A DNA stretch of 64,000 bases from Pyrrhosoma nymphula (taxonomy: Eukaryota; Arthropoda; Insecta; Odonata; Coenagrionidae): assembly GCA_963573305.1 (NCBI GenBank), contig OY754331.1, positions 14,108,868-14,172,867 on the forward strand. The letters run 5' to 3'. Positions 45,326 to 56,189 of the stretch are shown piece after piece. The first letter of the stretch is position 1, and the number at the start of each line of letters is the position of its first letter. The position numbers were made by a program, and so were the translations under genes. The notes under the pieces were generated by a model. The model searched no databases. It was not told the origin of the DNA and saw only the letters and a list, made by a program, of their open reading frames with translations.

Positions 45326-45376
45326 ATCATCATCATCATCTGAGTAACCTACCAGTTATAAGTAGGTTATGATGAA
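45326..45376. repeat. (CAT)n with hairpin
   Basis: CATCATCATCATC is followed by TAACCTAC, a loop with CAGTTATAA, GTAGGTTA and ATGATGAAA, so the trinucleotide tract and the hairpin together form a 20-plus-base foldback. Confidence 0.55.
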
Positions 45377-45475
45377 AGTCGAAGAAAATCCACTTGATTC
45401 TTACTCGTACAGTTCCTTATCTACTTCTAGTATTTCTTGTAACAACTGGTGTTTTCCCGGCGTAGTTGATGAATA

Positions 45476-45603
45476 AACTTTTCTCGGGTTTCCAACCGGT
45501 TTAGGCTCTCCATGATGCCGACGTTTAAATTCCCGACTTGTGCATCGAAACGCCGGCTATCATGGAAAGTCTAACCCGGTTGGAAACCAGAGAAAAATTC
45601 ATT
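45476..45603. repeat. Imperfect foldback ending at an RT remnant
   Basis: The left arm (TTTCTCGGGTTTCCAACCGG ... CCATGATGCCGACGTTT) and right arm (AAACGCCGGCTATCATGG ... GGTTGGAAACCAGAGAAAAA) pair over about 55 bases with scattered mismatches. The loop is AAATTCCCGACTTGTGCATCG. It contains CGAAACG, but no CTGAnGA precedes it, so I do not count it with the hammerhead-like cores. The reverse-transcriptase remnant starts directly to its right. Confidence 0.7.
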
Positions 45604-45860
45604 CTTCTAGTATTTCTTTCTTAATTTCAGCGTGGCCTACCTTTCTTCAGCCCGTCCATAAAACCTATTCCCTTTCTTCCTCTTCCCCGCTTACCCAACA
45701 TCCTTCCCTCTATCATGGCTTTTAGAAAATCATCATTACCGCTTCCAGCCACCTGCCCTGCCTTCCCCTAATCTCATCCACAAGTTTCCTCTCCTCACCC
45801 ACCATGTCAAGCACTTCCTCACTTATCTTTACGTGACTGAAAAAGCAGTCTCTTTCAATC
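45604..45860 (-). pseudogene. Non-LTR reverse-transcriptase tail (family of 58.2 kb)
   Basis: The minus strand reads ISEEVLDMVGEERKLVDEI, then R-G-R-Q-G-R-W-L-E-A-V. After a shift come MIEGRMLGKRGRGRKGIG and FMDGLKKG. This aligns residue by residue with the 58.7 kb copy (EDVLDMVGEERKLVAEV; RVIEGRTLGKRGRGRKRIG). Only the last third of the polymerase tail remains. Confidence 0.75.
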
Positions 45861-46590
45861 AGGTATTTTCAGCGGTCTCTTTCAATCAGGATTGTAAGAT
45901 GCAAGCATGACTTCAGTTTGCGCCGTGGGTTTCCAAAGCGCGAGAAATGCCCCACGACCACTGGCGGCCATTTTGGGCGCTGGCAGAAATTATCGCGTGG
46001 CACAGTCACACAACCAGATACATTGGGTAGGTGGTTGTGCATATCGGCCAACCATCGATACCTCTTGAGATGCGATAGCATCTACCGCGTGACGCAGCGT
46101 GGAGGACAGAAGTAGATGATTCCGTGATTTGTGGATTTGGCATTGTGATTAGCTATCCGGAATAATTTCTAATGCCCGAGGAAAAATATCACCCAGAAAG
46201 ATGTCTTCCTGCGCATTATATGGCTGCAGAAATGGCAAAGGGTAAATTAGAGTTTGTTTTCATTTCTCTAAAGAGGCTTCAATAAAAACGAAGTGTATTC
46301 GAGCATGCTAGCGAGAGGACGACTTTAACGATAATACAAATCATTAATAGTAGAATCCAGAAACATTTTTTTAATGGGAGGTTTTTGTAAAGCGATTTTA
46401 CTTTTGGGATGTTATTTTTTCTTTCTAATACTTATCCACGAGAAATAAAACAAGTTACATATAAATTATTTAGGCAACGAGCATCTGTTATAAGCTACAT
46501 TTCTTGTAATTAATTGCAGACTGTTTCATTCTGTGATTGTTTCTAAGCCTTTTGATCGTGGTTTGAACAAAAAAAATCCTCGGAGTGCGA
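45861..46590. other. No gene seen
   Basis: Two overlapping opposite frames at 45869-46115 cover an inverted pair around GGTGGTTGTGCATATCGGCC; no family match. Confidence 0.4.
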
Positions 46591-46727
46591 GGTGGCCCAG
46601 GGAAAGGAACTGGCCCCCCTACCCTGAATGTGTGAAATTCACACGCCTGTGGCTTACAATTAGTCTGGGGTGAGCTCTACCCTAAACTATCCAAACCAAC
46701 CTTCGGGTTGAATCACTGAGTGAGTGA
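46591..46727 (-). repeat. Dispersed repeat U, copy 2
   Basis: Reverse-orientation match to 37020-37143. It carries a few extra bases (GGGGGGCCAGTTCC region) and is otherwise collinear. Confidence 0.75.
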
Positions 46728-46917
46728 GGGTACTTTTTTAATCCAAAAGTACTATTTTTAGTATGACAATGGATATTTGATACAAAGTTTATTTAAATGA
46801 GCGCCTTTTTTATATAAATGTAATTTTAGAATGAATGATTCGAGTGAATTTATTGTAAATATTTGTGAGAGGGATTATATCCCGTTTAATATACTTACCA
46901 ATTATTATTTTATTATA

Positions 46918-47058
46918 CATTTGCGCCATTAATATTACAATATCTAATTCATACGTCTTACAAATGCCTAAATTAAGAAATAAAATTCGAATATGGTCTC
47001 CATTACGACTAGGGAACTATCTCGCTCGACTAGGGAACTATCTCAAGTGCTACTACCT
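46918..47058 (+). mobile_element. TTAA MITE, copy 4 (3' fragment)
   Basis: GCGCCATTAATATTACAATAT through GACTAGGGAACTATCTCGCTC matches the last 125 bases of copy 1. The end is rearranged: GACTAGGGAACTATCTC is duplicated before CAAGTGCTACTACC, in place of the normal CGCTCAAACCACCTTAA. Confidence 0.75.
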
Positions 47059-47732
47059 CGCTCTTCCTCGCTCGAGGGTGAATATGGTGAGGGGAGGATT
47101 TCAACCCCGTTCCCTGCCATCCCTACCTCAAAAACGAGAGGATGGAGGGATGGCCTAAAAAGGTGTAAAAAGCCAAGTTCAGGACTCGTGCAAGCACGGA
47201 CGCGCGCCAGGTTACAGCGGTTCCTATCTCCTCATCCGGTGCGGGGGAGGGAACCTTGCCAGCGCACACTAACCAACTGATCCACACGAAGACGTGAAAC
47301 GGGGCCGCGATTGTCTGAGATGCTCCTCCTGGCAAAGGGAAAAGGAAAGAGAGGAGGAACACATTTCGCTAGGAGCAAAGATGAAGACGGGATGACTTGA
47401 AAAACATAGCTGCAAATATTTTTTCTTCATTAAAAGTCAACGAACGATATTCCCGCGTTGCGAGAAGAACTACTATCCTAGTGGTGAGGAACCATTAAAA
47501 ACGAAAAGTAGCCTTAAAAGCAACCAATTTGTATGCAAAATAAATCAGAACTTGACTACATAAAAGTACTAAGCTTACTTTTTCTGGCAGCCGTGATTCG
47601 TCAGTTTTCGTTCACAAAATCTCTCCTCAAGTCTTTTCATTGCTCGCGTGAGTAACGTCTTAAAGGTGAAATTAATAAGTGAGTATACAATACATTTTAC
47701 ATCAAAGACGGTGAAATTCGCCATGACAAAAT
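47059..47732. other. No gene seen; weak SINE-like head on minus strand
   Basis: On the minus strand near 47270, CAGTTGGTTAGTGTGCGC is A-box-like, and the stretch to 47085 resembles the 10.95 kb element in layout, but no B box is clear. A frame at 46993-47280 is not credible. Confidence 0.35.
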
Positions 47733-47875
47733 TATTTGACTTGACCGGGAATAGAACCCGGACCTCTCAATTGCCGGTCAGGTGCGTTATTAAGATGGCT
47801 TGGTGGTGTAACTGGCTAACACAACTGACCGGTAATTGGGGGATCCGGGTTAGAATCCCGGTCAAGTCAAGTGAT
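47733..47875. repeat. Two tRNA-like heads in inverted orientation
   Basis: The plus-strand head at 47797-47868 (GGCTTGG..TGGTGTAACTGG..GGGTTAGAATCCC..TCAAGTC) is family-A-like. It faces a minus-strand half head at 47737-47788 (GACCGGGAATAGAACCCGG, CAATTGCCGGTCAGGTG). The B box is mutated (TTAGAAT). Together they form a foldback with a loop of about 15 bases. The downstream tail TGATTGTTTTCATGAGG differs from family A. Confidence 0.65.
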
Positions 47876-49858
47876 TGTTTTCATGAGGAATTTCTCCGTC
47901 TTTGGTGTATAACCACGGACCCGTGCGCGTGACTTCGTATCATATCGTTTGTGCACTCGCAATTATTGGAAATAAATTACATTGTTTGTTCTGATTCCAG
48001 ATTATATCGTTAATTTATATTAATATAATGAGACGTTTTGATAAATATTTATGCACTTCATCTGCACTACTTTCTGCATGGCCGTCGATTCCACAACACA
48101 AGAGTTTTGCTGGGATACTCCAAATTCCTCTATTTCAATTAATCACAACGCTTTCACATAGGAATATAAAAGTCTTGGATGCAAGCTGCTTCAAACATAG
48201 AATAGGATGTGTAGTCAAGGATGTATTAAACGAAAAAGATAGCCATTATGATCACAGAAGCAAGATTGCCACTGGAAGGAGTGACTATGGAAATCACAAT
48301 GGGCAATCAATAGGCAAGTCTTAGAGCGATCCATTTTTCTTGAAAAATGTTTCTGAATTTTAAAAAATAAATACATTTTAGTCTATTAACTTTAAGGTAC
48401 GCGTATTCAATTCAAGAATACCATTAACGTGTAATCAGTATGTAATTAAAGCGCTTGCACATGCAATGAGTGCCATTTCTTCCTGTTATTTCCCTCCTGA
48501 AATCCTGATGCTTTCAGCCTCTCTACTATTTGTATAGTATCCTCTTTCGTATTCAAATAAAACTAATTTTAAAACAACTTCAGAGGTTAGAAGACCGACT
48601 CCAATTAAACTCATTTGGAGGGCAAACTTTACACAATATTACACAATGTTGACGCACAAATCCGGTATTAACTTAATTTTAGAAAAATCAGCAATTATGG
48701 ACTTCAGCTCTTTGGCGGTTTGATTTGAAATGGCATCACACATTGATCTACATCAGGGATATTTCTCACTCACTACCAACTCTTCCATGAACTCAAACTA
48801 CACACATCTCAGTGAATTTCTTCATCATCCAGTTCTTACGAGCTGTTATTTGAATCCACTTCACCTGAATACATTCAGTTTGATATACATAAACCTTGTC
48901 TTAATTTAACTGTCCACATCTCAAATCTTCGTTTACCCTCTCACAAGTTTTTCGCCTCCCTGGGTTACTCCTCCATAATTTCCAGCTGTTGCAATATCTC
49001 TATAACCTAAGTCGCCAATTGCCACATGTATATTTCTCTTAAGTTTAGCATCAAGTTCTAGAGTGTATTTTCCTTCACGGCTCTGAAATAAATCCCTTTT
49101 GTTTCCTCATCTTACCCACGTTGCAAATAACTTTTAAAATAATACATGTCTTTTTGATACATTCGGTGTTTACTGTTCTTCCTCTTTCCCCATATCCAAA
49201 TTTTATGAAATATACCGAAATGCGTATATTTAATACGCTCAAGAGATTAAAGCAAGCAGATCACTACCCATTTCCTAGTGATCCATTCTTTTAAAAATTT
49301 CTGATTCCTCGTAAATGTTCATAAATTCGATCCCTCTCAGCCTTTAGAGTGAATCCGCTACGGTACTCTTCGATGAATTAAGCTTAAGTTAGCCACATCA
49401 AAACTTTTACTTAAAAATTGATTATTTAATCTTGGATATTCATTAGTAATGGCTGTGAATATTTCATTTTTAAGATAGCCGACGTACTCGTCATTGCGCA
49501 AAATATATTGCATTGTTTGTACATTTCCGGAATTGTATCTACTTTCAGCAGAACATTTTACATTTACTATCTAAATGATAATATTTCAAGTAGCCAATTC
49601 ACATAAAAGTCATGTTTATAGTATTTTTAATCGCATATTGATAATATTTCCCATCAGCAGTAAGACATATTAGAGTAGGTACTTATTACTTCATAGGGTG
49701 ATACAGAAAGGCGCATTTTTAATTTTGTAATATTGCGCCAAAATGTATTGTAGTGGTTCCAAACGCACCAAAAATGAATGTTAAGGGTTCGACACCTATG
49801 CTAGTTTTAGCTCCACCACAAGGTTGGATATAACGCAGTTTGCTATCATCATACATAC
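47876..49858. other. No gene seen
   Basis: AT-rich, with short frames only. No repeat partner within the window. Confidence 0.4.
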
Positions 49859-49859
49859 A

Positions 49860-51850
49860 TGCATACCCATCAGGTCTTTCCCTTTTGGGTTAAGCATAGT
49901 CAAGGCAATTATTTATTGCCGTTAGCCCTACAAAACTGACTTCCTTTTGATAATTTCCTCCATGATTACCTATCCTTGCAAACGTCTTTCCTTCTCTTAC
50001 ACTCATGCATTGCTTAATACACGCCCTCGTATTCTTAAGGCTCCTAATATTCTTCTCTTTTGAGTCTCTTCCACCACATTCACCCATTATATTCCCTTCG
50101 CCCATTCACTTCCCTATCATATATCTGTTTCGTTATTTAACTCTCAACCATTCCAAACTAACGTGGGAAAACCAACGAAGCACACTCCTCTCCTATTACT
50201 GGAGCATTCAACCGAGTATTTTCATCACCCACTCACTCGTAACTCTATCCATCCCATCCTCCTTTTGTCTCAAACACTTCCTCTCAATTACCCCATTTCC
50301 TCTTCATTCAACCTACACTTATACATATCCTGACATGCCCTGGTTTCGCTGCAATATTATAGAGTCGGGAAGAGAACACTTTTGTACACTGCGATTTTCG
50401 CTTCGCAAGACAAATACTAATTCCTATATACACTTGAGATCTTTGTTGCCGCTTGATTGTTTACTTCATTTGGTTCACAAAAACACCTAAATTTGGGTTT
50501 CATTGGTTGGTTATTCTTTTCACAACGTTTAAAAATAAATACTCAAGCTTAGATTGGTGAAGGTAATTGTCTTTATCGGTAAATCAATATCAGTTCCATG
50601 CTTGGAAGAGAGCCGTCGAAAAATGTGCTCATGTAACGATACCGTTTAAAATGCCATATCTTCGCTAAAAATTAAGATATGAAAATAATTTTACCAGTTA
50701 TGGAAATTAAATTTTCCAATTTTTATGACTCTATTAACCTTTTCGTATATCTCAAAATAAAAATGTTTTTCTAAAAAATAATTTTTTGAAGAAGAAAAAT
50801 ACTGACAATTTCAGTTACCACTTCAGAATATGTGAGCAATATACGTAAATTTTGGCAGAAAAAGAAAGATACAAACTTTAAGTACAATTTAGACCAGTTT
50901 TTATTTGTAAGTATTGCTGGATGTCACTGCTTTTGGGGGTTTTCATGGTAACTGCAGAATGCTCGTGACAAAATGTTTGCGTTGCCATAGCTCGGTAACT
51001 AAGGAGTTGCGACCCCATGTTCATGGGACAAAAAATGCTTAAAATCACGTCCCCAACCTCCTCCAGAAGTATTGCCATTTCCTCCTGAAACACCCTGTAT
51101 ATGCTCCACACAATTTCCCTATGACTTTCCATTTGACATTTTCACGCCTTATATTTTCGTCATCGATCCTTCCATTTTTTGCAAATATTCTAGGACACAA
51201 TAATCGTCTACTTGCTCAATTACCTCATCATTTACCCTCATCATACAATCATTCATACCACTCTGCCCATTAAAATATACTACGTTGGTCTCTGAAGCAT
51301 TTATCCTAAAAATCTATTCTCCTTGTTGCTTCAAAGAAATTTAACATCTGTGGGCTCACAGATGTGCATAAAATGTTACTCGCACATTTATGCCTCCAAC
51401 CATAACACCGATGCTATCGCTACATGCATCTCTCACACATTTATCCATAAAACATTGAACAGCCACGGTTACATTACGCATCCCTGAATTACACCGATTT
51501 ATTTCAAGGCAACCAAACAAGATCCCATTAACTCTCACACGCCTCACTATTATCATACATTGCCTTCATAAAATCAAAAACTGTTAATTCACTCCATAGT
51601 CCTTCAAAATCTTCCAAAATTTATTTCCATTTACCCAGTCAAATGCCTTCCACATTGCACAGCATACTTTCATTTGGACGTCGACGTTTCTCTAGCACTT
51701 GCTAAAGTGTGAAGAACTGATCGCTACACCTGCAGCCTTCCCTTTTCTCAACAGTCTCCCTGCCGTAACTACCTCGTTCTAACTTTTTTCATTTTCCTTA
51801 CTTACGTTCTCACATGCACACTCATTCTCATCGCCCGCACTAATAATTTG
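49860..51850 (-). pseudogene. Long decayed non-LTR reverse transcriptase
   Basis: Read on the minus strand: GRLLRKGKAAGV near 51750; KAFDWVNGNKFWKILKDYGV at 51650-51590; RRVRVNGILFGCLEINRCN and FMDKCVRDACSDSIGVMVGG at 51550-51380. Then the catalytic motif appears decayed (usually Y/F-A-D-D, here FYAHL), followed by INASETNVVYFNGQSG and NDEVIEQVDDY. After an insertion, tail motifs resume: a weak AVYKSVL-like segment near 50400, LTKQIYDREVNGRREYNG near 50120, RACIKQCMSV near 50020. These follow the standard order of reverse-transcriptase blocks in RTE/L2-like elements. Stops, frameshifts and the lost catalytic aspartates make it dead. The 3' end has ATGTATGTATG. Confidence 0.7.
50560..51108 (-). 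mobile_element. Insertion inside the reverse transcriptase
   Basis: The polymerase reading breaks off at GTGTGGAGCATA (51108) and is replaced by TACAGGGTGTTTCAGGAGG on the minus strand. TACAGGGTGTTTC is a terminus shared by many dispersed insect repeats. A frame of 84 codons (51132-50878) crosses the junction and contains a M-A-I-L-L-E-E-V-G-D-V region I cannot assign. Polymerase-like sequence returns only near 50400, so the far border lies between about 50420 and 50850. No inverted repeat was found. Confidence 0.45.
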
Positions 51851-51881
51851 TTGTGGGATAATTTGAGGAATACAGTAACAC

Positions 51882-52117
51882 CGGGGCAAAAAAAACTCTA
51901 TTAAAAAGATCCAAGGACCCCTCAACCCCCAATACCTTTGGCCTCTATTGGTTTGGTAGAATGCTGCTCATCTCGAATTTTTAACCCTGCTGGACTGGGG
52001 CAAGCATAATCTCTATTTTAAAAATACATTGACCCCACTGGCCCCAAACCCTTTGGGCTCTTTTGTTTTGGTAGAATGCTGCTCATTTAGAATTTTTAAC
52101 CCTGTTGGAGGATATAT
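51882..52117 (+). repeat. 115-bp tandem duplication
   Basis: GGTAGAATGCTGCTCAT at 51955 and 52070 and AATTTTTAACCCTG after each show a 115-base period. The two units also share GGGGCAA, CTCTATT and a CCC..CCTTTGG segment. Identity is about 75%, so it is old. Confidence 0.75.
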
Positions 52118-53800
52118 GATAGGTTAAACCTTTGAAGCCGTAACAAAGCTCCAGACTTCAGAATCAAGGGAGAAGTCTTCATATGCACTTGAGCTCCAAA
52201 CCGGAACTTCCTATATTACCTCATTACGAATCAACTGTTCAACCTATGGTTTTATAAAAATTTTCCGGAAGAAGCTGATATCACTTGAAAGGACTTAAAA
52301 CATTAATGCAAGGTTCCAGGGCTCCTGGGGTCCTACTGCTGATTTTAAGTTAATTTTTAATGATGATGAACCATGTTTTGATGTAGGATCTCGCAAACTG
52401 TTGGAGCTTTGTTCATTAAAACTTATAAGTAGAATGGACGTCCTGAAGTTACGTTTGAAGGGTAGGAACTTGGTAAGTATTGGTGCCCAATCCTAGTTTT
52501 TCATTTAAACGTAGGTACGTAGTTTTTGGCCATGTAACACCGTTAACCTACACTTTGGATGATTTGAATTCGATGTTCCTAGAAAATGCGGAAGCATGAG
52601 TTTTGGATCTCTCATATGCACTAAGAGTCCTAGTAAGTTTTCAGAAGGTTTTTTAGGAAATTTTTGAACACATTCCATGCACAATTGGGGGTGTTAGCTT
52701 AACTTACTTAACTAACTAACTTAAGGCCAAAGCTTACGCTGCTCTTAAGTGACTGCTCCATTTCCATTTCTTCATCTCACACTCCGCGGGAAATTTTGAC
52801 GTTAAACCATCTGCGAGGGAGAGGAGGAACCCAAGCTTTACAATTATCAGTAGTGGAAGACATAGTTTCTGGGGCATCCGACCGCAACCTGGGCCACTTT
52901 TTGGCTATTAAATAGGATACTTGGTTATTGATCATCACGAATTTCATACACCTCTAGATAATTTGACATAAAATTCCTGCATGGAGTTTGAGCCTTGCAG
53001 TCTCAGGTAAGGCGTTGACATACGAGCTGGCTCCCATTCATCACCTATTACCGCAGCTTTAGTTAAGATATAGGCTACTTTCAAACATACGCTTCATCCT
53101 GGGATTAATAAACAGCTAGTAAACAGTTTTAATGCAATCATTCCTTCTATATTAACTAACTTGCGTGTAAATATGCTTATAATTTAATAATAACTGATGC
53201 ACTTTCAATTTGTTTGGTTATTCTTTATGATATGGTTAGGTATGAGTGGTTCTTCAAAAAATGAGAGCATGCAAGTGAGCAGAATGTGCTTCGTTTGACT
53301 ATTCATGCATAGAAAATGGGTAATATTCTGAAGTCTTTTGACTGAAGGTAAAGAAGAGTCAATGTAGTATCTGTTGGACCTAAAACACGCATGTGTGAAG
53401 CGATATAAGAGATGAAAGAATGGAGTCGAAGGAAGAAAAGGGATTTTTTTAAATCAACGCTCGAGTGTAAAGCAGTAATTCGCATATTTAAGGGTAGGGC
53501 AGTAAGGAAGAAATTAATTAACTTGACAAGGAAAATTGGTCTACTACCAACTATTGGTTTTCTTCGGCAGTGCTTATACCAGAATAAATGACGAGATTAA
53601 AAATATGCATACAGACATTATATTCCGCCAGCATAGAGTCAATATGAAGTTATACAGCATAAATTGCAGTCTATGTTTGGTTAAAAAGGGGGAGGCGATC
53701 GACAACCAAAGCCAATTTTGCAAAAGAATGGGTACTTAAGCTGGAATAGTAAGATGGTTTTGGAAGTAGAGGAAGGGTAGATAGATAACCCCAGGTCAGG
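52118..53800. other. No gene seen
   Basis: Mixed AT-rich sequence, with a TTAACTTACTTAACTAACTAACTTAAG low-complexity patch at 52697-52723 and nothing else supported. Confidence 0.4.
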
Positions 53801-53804
53801 CACT

Positions 53805-53997
53805 TGGCTAAAGAAAGATGCGGAGGAAGCCTCAGGTTACCGTCACATCCGACGGATGGGAGTACTGCACTTCGTGGATGTAGTGTTCTCTACATAGCAC
53901 ACGAGCAGCAATTGCGATTCCACAAAAACATCTCGGCTAATTCCGGCATTCGAACCCAAACCCTCTGGATGGGAAGCCAGTACTCTAAGACACCACA
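53805..53997 (-). repeat. tRNA-derived SINE-like element, family D
   Basis: The minus strand has GTGGTGTCTTAGAGTACTGG (A-box region) and GGGTTTGGGTTCGAATGCC (B box), 35-40 bases apart, then GGAATTAGCCGAGATG and a body ending CAGTACTCCCATCCGTCGG. The tail has no counterpart elsewhere in the window. Confidence 0.55.
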
Positions 53998-54049
53998 GCA
54001 ACCCGTTCACCAATTGAAATGTTTTTTTCCGGTGGAGCTCTCGTCCAGT

Positions 54050-54400
54050 TTTGAGGACACCGGGACTAGCCACAGTATTTACCTTTACGGAGTTACCCCC
54101 AAGTGCACATAGTGCGATATTCCGCAGAGGAAAAATCATTCGCCTCACTGTGTTCCATGTTTGGCTTTATCCTCGCGGACTCTAGCGCTAAGCGCACGCT
54201 TTGGAATGCTTATTAACATAATATGTCTAGAAGTCCTGAACACCTTGTTTCTATAAAGCCACCGAAAATATCCACAGGGGAGATGGACCCCACGGTAGCT
54301 TAACTGGTAAAAGCACTCGCCGAGAAATCGAGGGATCCGGGTTCGCATCCCGGTCAAGGCGAAAGATTTTTCCTCTGTGGAATATCGCACTTATGGAGCT
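54050..54400. repeat. Family C unit: inverted tail, spacer, tRNA-like head, tail
   Basis: 54050-54142 is a minus-strand family C tail (ACCGGGACTAGCCACAGT ... GCGATATTCCGCAGAGG). The spacer 54143-54284 matches 22871-23020 inverted. A hairpin GGGG..CCCC lies at 54277-54291. The head at 54290-54361 has A box TAGCTTAACTGG and B box GGTTCGCATCCC, and the plus-strand tail is at 54362-54395 (TTTTTCCTCTGTGG). The head is therefore flanked by inverted tails, as at 5911-6291. Confidence 0.65.
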
Positions 54401-54439
54401 CTCGTTACCAGTGGGGAATGGAAAAGTGAGATTCCCCCC

Positions 54440-54618
54440 GTTCATGTCAGCGAAGGCAACGCGCTCGAGTTATATGAACCTCGGAACGTTTTGCAGCAAC
54501 TGGGATGGGAAACGCTTTCAGACCGTCGATTAAAATTTAAACTCAATCTATTATGTAAGTTCCAAACCGATTTATTCTCTGACGACGTTGATAATATTTC
54601 ACGAAACCCCACATAATA
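54440..54618 (+). pseudogene. Non-LTR reverse-transcriptase C-terminal fragment, CR1/L2-like
   Basis: The frame reads ALELYEPRNVLQQLGWETL then SDRRLKFKLNLLCKFQTDL. The pattern (S/V-x-x-x-L-x-x-L-x-W-x-x-L-x-x-R-R-x-x-x-x-L-x-L-L-x-K-x-x) is the standard post-palm segment of CR1, L2 and Jockey-type polymerases. It is a different clade from the RTE-like tails. It follows directly after the family C tail, with no palm domain and a stop at 54615. Confidence 0.55.
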
Positions 54619-54680
54619 CGGTAGATCAGATAATGAGAATAAAATTAGGGAACTAGACTGCAGAAAGGACAGATTTAAAA

Positions 54681-54933
54681 TGTCATTTTTCCCGCGAGCT
54701 ATAAGTGACCATAACAGCTGCCAATGAGAATTTTAACTAGGTATTTCGGTAGGAACTGTAGCTCTTAGTAGTAGCAGTACTCGCTAATATTTTTATCCTT
54801 ATCTGCTACCTAGTACTAACAGCACGCCGTGCATGTTTTCAGCATAACTTTGAGTCTCTGTTCATTTGTGCAGTGGTAAAATACATATATAATAACGGTC
54901 CCTCTCCATTGGGAGCATATCTGTAGTGTATTG
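54681..54933 (+). repeat. Dispersed repeat S, copy 2
   Basis: Same orientation as 31009-31254. It has one small insertion (GGGAGCAT) near its end, and a short deletion where copy 1 has TAGTAGGTACTAAC. Confidence 0.75.
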
Positions 54934-55780
54934 CATGCTTGTGAGGCATTCACCTCGTGACAAGCATTAGCGAGTTATGCTAATGCATAATTAGCCGTAA
55001 TTACACTCACTTTAGGATGTAGTGTAATGCATGTTGGTGACTACTCACCCCCTGCCACACACCCTTGAGGTAGCTTTCAGGGTATTTTGTAGATGTAAAT
55101 GTCTGTGGGTCTGCTCGCCACCTCTTCGGCTATCGAAGATGCGGAGTTTTATAGAGTTCTGCGGAGCCTTTTGTCAAGAGTCACCGCAATACAACCTGCC
55201 AGCCACCGGAGCACCTCAAGATTCCGACCACTGCTCAAGACGTTGAAGGCGGAGGGAGAAGAAGCACTTGAAAGAGTGCAGAGACGCGCAGACGAAAGGA
55301 ATGGGTGGGGGTGGGCGGGAGGGGTGGGTCAAATCACGTGGGAGAGGGAGGGAAGGGGGCGTGGTCGTCCCATCCCCTCCCTCCCCTATAGTCACTCAAA
55401 GGGAAGTGAGACTCCCCGCCACTCGATTACGGCATTCAATGGCTCCCCGTCTTCCAGAAGAGGCGCCGCTCCTGCAGTCCGCGTCTCAAGTTCTCTAAGT
55501 AAGCCCACAAATCTCGCCTGCTTGAGGACTCCTTTCATATGCGGATTCCGCGATGGGAGGCCATATTATGTTTTCCTTTGCCGGTGCTCCTTTCGTCGTT
55601 GAAGAGGAAGATAATCTCGCAAGCGGCAGGGTGAATAAATTGGGAGGTCAAGCTGTTATATCGTCAACCACCGCAAATCAAGCGTCGTCAATACGTGGTT
55701 TCCCTTTGGCCCAGAAAAGATCGTCGAAGAAAGAACTCCCCTCGAGACATGAAGGGCGTTGAAATGGACGTGGTGGGTTG
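54934..55780. other. CpG- and G-rich stretch, no gene assigned
   Basis: CpG-rich at 55090-55200 and 55420-55760, G-rich at 55300-55370 (GGGTGGGGGTGGGCGGGAGG-type, could form G-quadruplex). An open frame of 167 codons (55099-55602) overlaps others and has no domain. ATATTATGTTTTCC near 55563 is the only AT-rich word. A promoter or first exon cannot be excluded. Confidence 0.35.
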
Positions 55781-56147
55781 CAAGCACAACTCCCCAAGTC
55801 AAGCATGATGCATGAGCCCTCTCAACAGATACGAGAGATTGGGTTTAGGTAAATAGAGTTAAAACGAATATCAATCGAAGCGCTCGAATATAATTGAAGA
55901 AGGCCAAAGACCCACTGATCTAGGAAAGAGAGGGTAATCTATAAAATAGATGCTGTTTTCTTCCTAAAAATCGCATAGGGGTATCTCACGGATGTAAACG
56001 TATTTACATCACCAATATAAGCATTAAAGGGAAACAATCAGATCAATCATATTTATTATATTTACTCACTCATAGTGAGCATACAACAGAGACATAATGT
56101 GACAATATGTATATTGCTCAAAATATTTTATACTCTATTTTAAATAT

Positions 56148-56189
56148 TTAAGGCTCTCTTGTAGCCCCTGGGCTACAAGAGAGCCTTAA
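56148..56189. repeat. Perfect 20-bp hairpin
   Basis: TTAAGGCTCTCTTGTAGCCC pairs exactly with GGGCTACAAGAGAGCCTTAA across a CT centre. It lies in AT-rich DNA, has no T-run that would make it a terminator, and no partner copy was seen. Confidence 0.75.

Noticed and set aside
45476..45603. Member of the hammerhead-like set
   Set aside because: CGAAACG is present, but no CTGAnGA precedes it and the hairpin order differs.
55099..55602. 167-codon frame
   Set aside because: High GC, overlapping frames, no recognised motif, internal low complexity.
56148..56189. Rho-independent terminator
   Set aside because: A perfect hairpin but no T-run, and this is eukaryotic DNA.
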